This document shows positions 12,587 through 22,260 of a stretch of DNA of 64,000 bases, in pieces. The notes below the pieces were generated by a model that saw only the letters and a program-made list of their open reading frames with translations, ran no database searches and was not told where the DNA came from. Numbering within the stretch: position 1 is the stretch's first letter; the number at the start of each line of letters is the position of its first letter. The DNA comes from Larus michahellis (taxonomy: Eukaryota > Chordata > Aves > Charadriiformes > Laridae): NCBI RefSeq assembly GCF_964199755.1, contig NC_133929.1:1736001-1800000 (forward strand), read 5' to 3'. A program made the position numbers and the translations under genes.

Positions 12587-14013
12587 ATCTATAGTGAGCA
12601 ATGATGCTCTCCAATACAAGAATGAGTTATACTGACAAAATTCTTCTGCTTGCTTTTAAGAGAGTCAAACAAGCAAAAAGGCAACAAAGCATTAATGTAT
12701 ATCACAGCAGTAAAAGAAAATAAGAAAAAAAAAAGCTTTAACAAAAAAAAAGTGTAGGCAGAGAAGGGTTACTCAACTATTCTATATTGTCAGATCTTAT
12801 CATTTTATAAGGAAAAAAATGAGCTAAGCAAAACATCATAAAAAAAAACCAAAACAAAAACCTCAACCAAATCATAACTAACTTTTGTCCTTTAAAGTAT
12901 TCTTGCAAAGAACTGTAAGGGTACATGGAAGGAGAGAGCATCTGTTCCTTTAAGGGTATTTGGTCAAAAGCCTTTTAAGTGCAAAAGGAGATAATAAGAA
13001 GGGGGGGGGGAAGAAAGATGTTTAACAATGGAGTTTTATAACCTGTCTGCTCTGTCTGCTACCCTTACAGATTCTTCTCAGTTTTAAAAGGAATTCCACT
13101 TCTAGTTTAATAAGAAGTTCCTGCTCAAACCATGAGGTAGATACAAGTCAGAAAACCACTGTGCTACCTACTTTGTATGCAGAATAAACTGACAGCATTC
13201 TTGTTACAAAGAGATTATAATCTAAAACCTAACAACCACAAAAATATACATACTCCTAATTTCAGACTCAGACTACATATGAGATTAATCTGAAGAGCAT
13301 TCAGTTCTCCAGAGCAGCAGCACTGCTGTTTATTTGTATCCTCCAGAAAGATTCCGTGCGAAAATGAACAAAACCAAACAGCACAAAAGACAGCGGACAT
13401 TCAACAGTAATAAATAAAAACATATAGTAAAGCATCAAATATTCCTATTGACCTAAACATCTTTCAAAACTGGTTTTGAGAAGAAATGCTAGCTAAGTAG
13501 GTTACATACAGCAAAGTCAGAGACACTATGGCTCAATTTCTATAATGAAGTTGTTTCATTTTTAAGTTGATTTCCTAACTCTAGTTTCAAAGGTGTGCTT
13601 GCAACTATAACTCGAAAAATCTCTCTTCTTTAGCCAACTGCAGTACTATTGGGAGTGCTCATAACTTTACTAAAGAGCAGTACAAACTCTACAGTATAAT
13701 GCTTATTACTGTAACATTATAGAAGAAGCCACAAACCAGCAAACAATAATGACAACTTAAGACTATTTTCAGGAAGGTGTAGAAATTATAATCAGAAATA
13801 TTTGTTCTTATGAAAGATTTAAAACATACAGGTAGGACACAGAAGATGGAAAAAAACCCCACCTCTTCTACCATTAACCAGGCTTTATTTTTAAAGTGGA
13901 AATATTTTTATATAATACTGTATATGGGAAGCAAAGTGTTTAAGAACACGGTCCTATAAAAATATATGGAATTATTTCAGAAAGTACTCTCTCAACTCTT
14001 TACGAGATGAAAG
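12587..14013. other. AT-rich spacer, nothing recognised
   Basis: About 1.4 kb of AT-rich DNA with simple A-runs and one G-run near 13002-13010. No gene, RNA or mobile element that I can support. Confidence 0.6.
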
Positions 14014-14109
14014 TCATAGAACCATAGAATCATAAAAACTGTTGGGTTGGAAAGGACCTTTAAAGGTCATCTAGTCCAACCCCCATGCAGTCAGCAGGGA
14101 CATCTTCAA

Positions 14110-15390
14110 CTAGATCAGGTTTCTCAGAGCCTCATCAAGCCTGGCCTTGAATGTCTCCAGGGATGGGGCCTCCAACACCTCTCTGGGCAACCCGTTCCAG
14201 TGCCTCACCACCCTCACAGTAAAGAACTTATGTCTAATGTCTAATCTAAACCTGCCCTGCTCTAGTTTAAAGTCATTATCCCTCGTCATATCCCTACGTG
14301 CCCTTGCAAACAGCCCCTCCCCAGCTTTATTATAGGCCCCCTTCAAGTACTGGAAGGCCGCTATAAGTTCTCCCTGGAGCCTTCTCTTCTCCAGGCTGAA
14401 CAACCCCAACTCTCTCAGCCTGTCTTCATAGGAGAGGGGCTCCAGCCCTCTGATCATCTTCGTGGCCCTCCTCTGGACCCGCTCCAACAGGTCCATGTCC
14501 TTCTTGTGCTGAGGGCTCCAGAGCTGGATGCAGTACTCCAGGTGGGTTCTCATGAGAGCAGAGTGGAGGGGCAGAATCACCTCTCTGGATCTGCTGGCCA
14601 TGGTTCTTTTGATGCAGCCCAGGATGCGATTGGCCTTCTGGGCTGCGAGTGCACATTGTTGGCTCATGTCCAGCTTTTCATCCACGAGTACCCCCAAGTC
14701 CTTTTCCATGGGGCTACTCTATCATGTCATCCCCCAGCCTGTACTGATAACGAGGGTTGTCCTGACCCAAGTGTAGGACCTTGCACTTGGCCTTGTTGAA
14801 CTTCATAAGGTTTGCTTGGGCCCACCTCTCTAGCTCATCCAGGTCCCTCTGGATGACATCCCATCCCTCTGGCCTGTCATCTGCACCACTCAGCTTGGTG
14901 TCATCTGCAAACTTGCTGAGGATGCACTTGATCCCACTATGTCATTAATGAAGATGTTGAACAGCACTGGTCCCAGCACGGATCCCTGAGGGACACCACT
15001 TGTCACCCCTCTCCATCTGGGCATCAAGCCATTGACCACCACCCTCTGGATGCGACCATCCAGCCAGTTCCTTATCCACCGAACAGTCCACCCATCAAAT
15101 CCGTATCTCTCCAACTTAGAGAGAAGGATGTTGGGGGGGGACCGTGTCAAAGGCCTTTAGCTCTCCCCTTGTCCACTGATGCAGTCACTCCATTGTAGAA
15201 AGCCACCAGGTTGGTCAGGCAGGACTTGCCCCTGGTGAAGCCATGCTGGCTGTCTTGAATCACCTCCCTGTCCTCCATGTGCCTTAGCATAGCTTCTAGG
15301 AGGATCTGTTCCATGATCTTCCCAGGCACAGAGGTGAGGCTGACAGGGCGGTCATTCCCAGGGTCCTCCTTTCTACCCCTTTTAAAAATG
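14110..15390 (-). pseudogene. CR1-6 ORF2 reverse transcriptase remnants
   Basis: C-terminal RT from [20 protein letters not shown] to the tail [20 protein letters not shown] (14110-14709). Upstream pieces carry [12 protein letters not shown] (about 15000) and [19 protein letters not shown] (about 15300-15370). Stops and frameshifts separate the pieces, and the catalytic FADD region near 14900 is degraded. It is a decayed reverse transcriptase. Confidence 0.88.
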
Positions 15391-15399
15391 GGTGCGATG

Positions 15400-15759
15400 T
15401 GTGAGGAGAAATAACTGGACTCCAGACGATCCAATGTGAATCAACAGAAGCCGTTTATTAAGCACAGATCATCATCTTTTATACCCTGTGTTGTAGCCAT
15501 ACACGCGACTCGCTTATTTCTGATTAGCTCGTTACACTGTCCACGCACTGTCCATGCAGTTCATTCACAGATCAGATTGGTTACAAGAATTCACATAGTA
15601 AATTGCTTAGTCATTAGCACAACATGTTTTCTACCTTCTCAGTTCCCATTTTTCCCATGTACTAATTCCATCTTCTACCACCTGTTTTGCCCTTAATCTA
15701 ATCTCTCATAGTAGGGAGGCTGGCTCACGTGATCATTTTCTCTCAGACACATTCCTACA
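15400..15759 (-). mobile_element. Solo retroviral LTR (LTR-B)
   Basis: 360 bp. Read on the minus strand it begins TGTAGGAATGTGTC and ends CTCACA (TG...CA). It contains a TATA box (TATAAAAG, 15476-15483) and an AATAAA poly(A) signal (15454-15459), the layout of a U3-R-U5 LTR. It sits inside CR1-6 and is flanked by GATG on both sides (15396-15399, 15760-15763). A 4-bp duplication is typical of class I (gamma-like) elements. No internal region remains. Confidence 0.82.
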
Positions 15760-16088
15760 GATGTGTCCCTTTTTCCAGTCACCAGGGTCTTCACCTGACT
15801 GCCATGACTTTTCAAATATCATGGAGAGTGGCTTGGCAATTCCCTCAGGACTCTGGGGTGCATCTCATCAGGTCCCATGGACTTGTGTATATTCAGGTTC
15901 CTCAGGTGGTCACGAACCTTGTCTGCACTTATAGTGGGAGGGACTTTGTCCCCCAGATCCCCGTCTTGCGGTCCTTCAACCCGGGAGGTGTGAGGAGAGA
16001 GGCTGGCAGTGAAGACCATGGCAAAAAAAGTTGTTGAAAACCTCAGCCTTCTCCTCGTCTGTTGTTACCAGTTTGCCATTCTCAGTCA

Positions 16089-17568
16089 TCAGGGAGGGCA
16101 TGCTTTCTTTGATCTTCCTTTTCTGGCTGACATATCCCTCAGGACTGTGAACTCCACCAGTGCGTGGCTACTGCAACCCAGGCTGCTTCCAATCTTGATA
16201 TCCCCAATGAGCTGGGCTGTTGGCTGCGATGCCTTCTTAGAGGAGCACCTCTTGGGGTGTTTCTCGGGTGTTTCCCTGTTGACTCGGACTACCTCAGGAG
16301 CCCCTGGCTCATCTCTGTAAGACTTTGGCTGTGATGTAGCATCCCTAGCATGCCTCGGGGCAACAGGTTGAAGGCCCTTCCTAGCGCCCCATCCCTCTAA
16401 CCCTGACGTGTTATCCCACAGCTTGTCACAGACAAGCCTAATAGTATCATCCCCCTCCCCCTTCACATCTAGTTTAAAGCCCTGTCAATCAGCCCCGCAA
16501 TCTCTCTTCCCGCTTTGAGAAAGGTGTTTCCCATTTGATGCCAATAAGCCCGGTGCTGTGTAGGCCATCCCATTATCAAAAAAACCCCAAACTGTGGCGG
16601 TGACACCAGCCACAGAGACATGTATTAATGGACTGGATGCGTCTGTTCCTTCCAATGTCACTACCTGCAACTGGAAGGAGTGAGGAGAAAATAACCTGTG
16701 CCCCAGACTCCCTTACCAACCTTCCCAAGGCCCTGAAGTCCCCCTTGATTGCTCTTGGTCTACGAGTCACAGCTTCATCTCCACCTACATGGAAAATCAT
16801 TACCGGGTAATAGTCCGAGGACTGTATCAAACTAGAGAGTTTCCTAGTTATGTCTTTAATCCGGGCTCCAGGAAGACAGCAGACTTCCCTGTGAACAGGG
16901 TCTACCTGGCATATTGGACCCTCTGTTCCCCTCAGGAGGGAGTCACCAACAACTATAACCCTCCTTTTCTTCCTTGGGGATGTGGTGATGATACGGGCGG
17001 TAAGCCTTTCTGACTGTGGAGATGTCTCTGGTGTAGATTTGCCATCATCCAAACTCTCATTTGACTGGCCTTCCTCATCCAGTACCTCATATCTGTTGTT
17101 CGGAGGTACCAAGGGGGGCGGGGGGGGGGGCAAGGAGAGAGTTTGCCCGCTGCCCCAACTGTAAACTTGCCTCCATTCACTCCCTTCATTTAGGCTTCTG
17201 CCTTCTGCCTGACAGGAGCAGGGTACAGGGGCCCCTTGATCCTGACTACTTTCTGACAGGTGCTCCTGTTTCTGTATCAAGGAGGGCAGAGCCTGGCTCC
17301 ACCAGTCTATTTCTTCTTCAGCCTCCCTAATGCTCCTTAACCTTTCAACTTGCTCTCTCAGCTCTGCCACCAGGCTGAGCAGGTCATTTACCTGTTCACA
17401 ACATACACAGTTGTTCCCATAGCTGCCTCCCGTTGCCAGTGAAAGGCTCCGGCACTCTCTGCAGCCCGTGACCTGGACAGCTGCATGTTCCTGTGGGAGC
17501 TCTGTCTGGGTTCCCACATCCATTCTGGCTAAGGTTGAGTGCACAACTTTCTTCTGGGTGGATGGCAT
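16089..17568 (-). pseudogene. CR1-6 ORF1 (zinc-finger/coiled-coil/esterase-like) with the start of ORF2
   Basis: ORF1 runs from 17568 (MPSTQKKVVHSTL) through paired cysteines (GCRECRSL, CVCCEQVNDLL), a coiled-coil segment (VAELREQVERLRSI) and an SGNH-esterase-like start (VIVVGDSLLRG) to about 16480. The known CR1 ORF1 role is RNA binding and particle formation. A frameshift near 16580, in an A-run, breaks the C-terminus. ORF2 would begin at 16466 with GTG, 2 nt after the ORF1 stop, and is then mostly deleted. The LTR insertion at 17588 separates ORF1 from its 5' UTR. Confidence 0.82.
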
Positions 17569-18092
17569 AGCTAAGCTACTTGGCTCCTGTCATGGTTTTG
17601 GCCAGATTGGCCAATCAGAATCACAGATGGCCCTCCCCCCCCACTCTCCAAAGAGAGGAGAGGAAGAGATAAGGAGATTTACGAGTTTAGAAAAAGAACT
17701 AAACTACTTTAATGAAAATAATAAATAAATAAGGAAATAGTAAATAATAATAGAATAATAAAAATAATTTAAAAAAGTATACGATATATACAAAACCGTA
17801 TCCAGCTCCCAGGATGATGATCGCGTCACCAGCAGATGCAGGGAAAGTCCCAGACTGGAGTCAGCAATGGACGGGAGCAGGATTCCAGATCTGGAGTCAG
17901 GAATGCTCGTATCGGGATCAAAGGCAGATGAACAGACAGGGTCCTCCTCAAATATTGGCCGCTGAAGAAAGAGAGACTTGTCATAGAATCATAGAATTGT
18001 TGAGGTTGGAAGGGACCTTTAAGATCATCGAGTCCAACCTTTAGCCTACCCTGACAAGAGCCACTTCTAAACCATGTCCCTCAGTGCCCCAT

Positions 18093-21014
18093 CTACCTTT
18101 TTTTTTTTTTAAACACCTCCAGGGATGGTGAATCCACCACCTCCCTGGGCAGCCTATTCCCATGTTTAATAACCCTTTCAGTGAAAAAATGTTTCCTAAT
18201 ATCTAATCTAAACCTCCCCTGACATAACTTGAACCCGTTTCCTCTTGTCCTATCACTTGTCACCAGGGAGAAGAGGTCAGCCCCCATCTCTCTGCAACCT
18301 CCTTTCAGGTAGTTGTAGAGGGTGATAAGGTCTCCCCTCAGCCTCCTCTTCTCCAGGCTAAACAACCCCAGCTCCCTCAGTCGTTCTTCATAAGATTTGT
18401 CCTCCAGACCCCTCGCCAGCTTTGTAGCCCTTCTCTGGACACGCTCCAACACCTCAATGTCCCTCTTGTAGCGAGGGGCCCAAAACTGAACACAGTACTC
18501 GAGGTGGGGCCTCACCAGTGCCGAGTACAGGGGGATGATCACTTCCCTAGTCTGGCTCACCACACTATTCCTAATACAGACTAGGATGCTGTTGGCCTTC
18601 TTGGCCACCTGGGCACACTGCTGGCTCATATTCAGCCGGCTGTCCACCAACACCCCCAGGTCCTTTTCTGCCGGGCAGCTTTTGAGCCACTCTGCCCCAA
18701 TCCTGTAGCGCTGCATGGGGTTGTTGTGACCCAAGTGCAGGACCCGGCACTTGGCCTTGTTGAACCTCATACCATTGGTCTCAGCCCATCGGTCCAGCTC
18801 GTCCAGATCCCTCTGCAGAGCCAACCTACCCTCAAGCAGATCAACGCGCCCGCCTAATTTAGTGTCATCTGCGAACTTACTGAGGGTGCATTCGATTCCT
18901 TCATCTAGATCATCGATAAAGATATTAAAGAGAACCGGCCCCAGCACCGAGCCCTGGGGGACACCACTTGTGACCGGACACCAACTGGATTTAACTCCAT
19001 TCACCACCACTCTCTGGGCACGGCCATCCAGCCAGTTCTTTTACCCAGCGAAGAGTACACCTGTCCAGGCCATGAGCAGCCAGTTTCTCCAGGAGAATGC
19101 TGTGGGAAACAGTGTCAAAAGCTTTGCAAAAATCCAAGTAGATAACATCCACAGCTTTTCCCTCATCCACTAAGTGGGTCACCTTATCATAGAAGGATAT
19201 TAGGTTTGATAGGCATGACCTGCCCTTCACAAATCCATGCTGACTGGGCCTGATCACCCTGTTCTCCTGCATGTGCCGTGTAATGGCACTGAGGAGGATC
19301 TGTTCCATGACCTTCCCAGGCACCGAGGTCAGACTGACTGGCCTGTAGTTCCCCGGATCCTCCTTCCGGCCCTTCTTGTGGATGGGTGTCACATTTGCTA
19401 ACCTCCAGTCAACTGGGACCTCCCCGGTTGTCCAGGACTGCTCATAAATGATGCAAAGTGGTCTGGCGAGCACTTCCACCAGCTCTTTCAATACCCTTGG
19501 GTGGATCCCATCCGGCCCCATAGATTTGTGCACCTCCAGGTGCTGAAGCAGGTCCCTCACCATTTCCCTTTGGATTACAGGGGCTTCATTCTGCTCCCCA
19601 TCCCTGTCTTCTAGCTCAGGGGTCTGGGTACTCAGGGAACAACTGGTCCTACTGCTGAAGACTGAGGCAAAGACTGCATTAAGTACCTCAGCCTTTTCCT
19701 CATCCTTGGTCACTATGTTGCCGGCCCTATCTACTAGAGGACAGAGATAATCCTTAGTCCTCTTCTTATTGCTAATATATTTATAAAAACTTTTTTTTTT
19801 TGTCCTTGACAACAGAAGCCAGGTTTAGTTCTAGCTGGGCTTTGGCCCTCCTGATTTTTTTCCCTACATAGCTTCACTACCTCTTTGTAGTCCTCTTGAG
19901 TGGCCTGCCCTTCCTTCCAGAGGCCATAGATCCTCTTTTTTTCCCGAAGTTGCAACACTAGCTCCCTGTTTAGCCAGGCCGGCCTTTTTCCCCGACGGCT
20001 TGTCTTCTGGCACATGGGGACAGCCTGCTCCTGCGCTTTTAAGACTTCCTTCTTGAAAATCATCCAGGCTTCCTGGGCTCCTTTGCCCTGGAGGACTGCC
20101 TCCCAGGGGACACTGTCAAGCAGGCTCCTGAAAAGCCCAAAGTCCGCTCTCCGGAAGTCCATGGTGGCAGTTCTGCTGACCCCTCTCCTTGCTTCTCGCA
20201 GAATTGAAAACTCTATCATTTCATGGTCACTGTTCCCAAGACAGCCTCCAACCTTCACATCCCCCACAAGACCTTCCCTATTTACAAACAACAGATCCAG
20301 CAGGGCACCTTCCCTAGTTGGCTCTCTCACCAGCTGTGTCAGGAAGTTATCCCCAGCACATTCCAGGAACCTTCTAGACTGTTCCCTCCCTGCTGTATTG
20401 TATTCCCAGCAGATGTCCGGCAAATTGAAGTCCCCCACGAGGGCAAGAGCTCGCGATCTTGAGACTTCTCCCAGCTGTTTATAGAATATTTCATCTGCCT
20501 CCTCATCCTGGTTGGGCGGTCTATACCAGACTCCTACTACGATATCTGCCTTGTTAGCCCTGCCCCTGAGTCTTACCCATAAACACTCAACCCCATTATC
20601 ACCATCATTTAGTTCAAAGCATTCATAACACTCCTTAACATACAGGGCCACACCCCCGCCTCTCCTTGCTTGCCTATCCTTCCTGAAGAGCCTATAGGCA
20701 TCCATGGCAGCACTATAGCTATGTGAGTCATCCCACCACGTTTCTGTGATGGCAACTACATCATAATTATCCTGCTGCACAATGGCTTCCAGCTCCTCCT
20801 GTTTGTTACCCATGCTACGTGCATTAGTGTATAAGCACTTCATCTGGGCTATTGGTCCTTTCTCCTTTTTACTGGCGGGAGCCGAAATTCTGCCACCCCC
20901 AGACTTATTCCTAAGGAGCCTGGTTATGCCCCCTATCTTTTCCAAGTCTAGTGCCAGCATGCCACCTTCAGGCTTTTTGCTAGCAAACATGGATCTATCC
21001 CCATCCCCCTTCAA
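18093..21014 (-). pseudogene. CR1-7 ORF2 (endonuclease + reverse transcriptase), frameshifted
   Basis: The endonuclease (about 21014-19900) shows CLYTNARSMGNK, AITETWWDDS, GDFNLPDICW and LGNSDHEMIEF. The RT shows [26 protein letters not shown] and [10 protein letters not shown], with C-terminus [17 protein letters not shown]. Frame breaks lie in homopolymer runs near 19855-19861 and 19791-19801, and a 1-bp insertion sits near 19032-19038 (shared with the copy at 10408-11885). The C-terminus is altered by a poly-T run at 18099-18110. The first in-frame codon after the ORF1 stop is TTG (21014), not ATG. Confidence 0.9.
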
Positions 21015-21016
21015 AT

Positions 21017-22123
21017 CTAGTTTAAAGCCCTGTCAATGAGCCCCGCCAACTCTTGCCCTAAAACCCTTTTCCCCCTCTGAGACAGGCTTTTGCCGTCTGT
21101 TGCCAGCAGGCCTGGCGTCCTGAAAAGCAGCCCATAATCAAAGAACCCCAAGTCCTGCCGATGACACCAGTCTCTGAGCCAGGCATTGAACAGCTGGCAT
21201 TTCCTATTAATCTCCTCATCTATCCTTGCAACTGTTGGGATAGAAGCAAACACTACTTGTGCTCCTGATCCCCTAACCAGCCGTCCCAGGGCCCTGAAGT
21301 CTTTCTTCATTGCCCTCAGGCTTCTTCCTGAAATTTCATCATTGCCTAACTGAAAAATCAATAAAGGGTAGTAGTCAGCAGGCTTAACTAGGGTAGGGAG
21401 TTTCCTCTGGACATCCTTAACTTTGGCCCCAGGGAGACAGCAGACCTCCCTACAGATTGGGTCTGGTCTACATATGGGACCTTCCACTCCCTTCAGAATT
21501 GAGTCCCCTACTACAAGGGCCCATCTTTCTTTCATAACTGAGGATGTTGTTATACAAGGCTTAATCCGTCTCGGCCTCAGTGACAACTCCAAGTTCAGTA
21601 AGCTGTTGTCCTCCTCATCCTCCGGTTCCCTTTGCAGAACATCATATCCGTTCTGCAAGGGCACCTCAGATGGTGTGGGGGTCACCTGGGTGGCACACCT
21701 GCCACGCCGGACAGGGACTTGTTGCCACTGGCCCCTGTCCTCTGAATCTCCACATTCAGCTGTGCTGCTAGAGGGTGGGGAGTGCTCTGTATGTGGAGCT
21801 CTGTCTGCCTGAGGTGCTTCTTTCAGGGAAGGCAGGGTGTGACTCCAGTTGTCTATCTCCTGTTCACACTCCCTTATACTTCTCAGACGACTTACCTCCT
21901 CACGGAGCTCCATCACTAGGTGAAGGAGTTCCTCTACCTGGGCACACCTCCCACAGGTCTGCTCACCACTGCCATTCAACACAGGCACAAGAGCAGGGCA
22001 CACCCTGCAACCTGACACCTGGGTGGCAGCATGTTCCCACGCAACCTCTGTCTGAGTGGCCACATCAGAGCTGCTTGGTGCAGAGCTCAGGGATAGCATG
22101 GCCTTCTGCCGAGTTCTTAGCAT
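21017..22123 (-). CDS. CR1-7 ORF1 protein, intact (368 aa)
   Basis: Uninterrupted ORF1, taken from the ATG at 22123 (MLRTRQKAML); the frame stays open further upstream into the 5' UTR monomer, so a longer start cannot be excluded. In order it has C-x2-C pairs (GCRVCPAL about residue 38, CGRCAQVEELL about 57), a coiled-coil stretch (VMELREEVSRLRSI), a Pro/Ser-rich linker, and an SGNH-esterase-like domain opening with VVGDSILKG. It ends RALN at 21017. CR1 ORF1 proteins bind element RNA and act in trans with ORF2. The stop is followed after 2 nt by the ORF2 frame. No frame damage is seen, unlike ORF2. Confidence 0.88.
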   Translation of the reverse strand: MLRTRQKAMLSLSSAPSSSDVATQTEVAWEHAATQVSGCRVCPALVPVLNGSGEQTCGRCAQVEELLHLVMELREEVSRLRSIRECEQEIDNWSHTLPSLKEAPQADRAPHTEHSPPSSSTAECGDSEDRGQWQQVPVRRGRCATQVTPTPSEVPLQNGYDVLQREPEDEEDNSLLNLELSLRPRRIKPCITTSSVMKERWALVVGDSILKGVEGPICRPDPICREVCCLPGAKVKDVQRKLPTLVKPADYYPLLIFQLGNDEISGRSLRAMKKDFRALGRLVRGSGAQVVFASIPTVARIDEEINRKCQLFNAWLRDWCHRQDLGFFDYGLLFRTPGLLATDGKSLSQRGKRVLGQELAGLIDRALN

Positions 22124-22232
22124 GACGTCCTGGTCAGGTCTAGAGGCTTCCAGTAACTTACTGTTCAAGGAGCTTCGTCCTATACGACCGCTCTCGCCGG
22201 GGTGACACCGCCCAGCTGCCTGTGTGCTGGCT

Positions 22233-22254
22233 GCGCAGCGGCCGGCCGCTGCGC
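22233..22254. repeat. Perfect 22-bp GC palindrome in CR1-7 5' UTR
   Basis: Half-site GCGCAGCGGCC followed directly by its reverse complement, with no spacer and no mismatch. It lies between the monomer array and ORF1 and would form a strong hairpin in the transcript or act as a symmetric protein site. Confidence 0.9.
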
Positions 22255-22260
22255 TCCGGG

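Noticed and set aside
18751..19173. 140-codon ORFs antisense to CR1 RT (also at 10693-11115)
   Set aside because: They recur only because the two CR1 copies are nearly identical; they are shadows of the RT frame.
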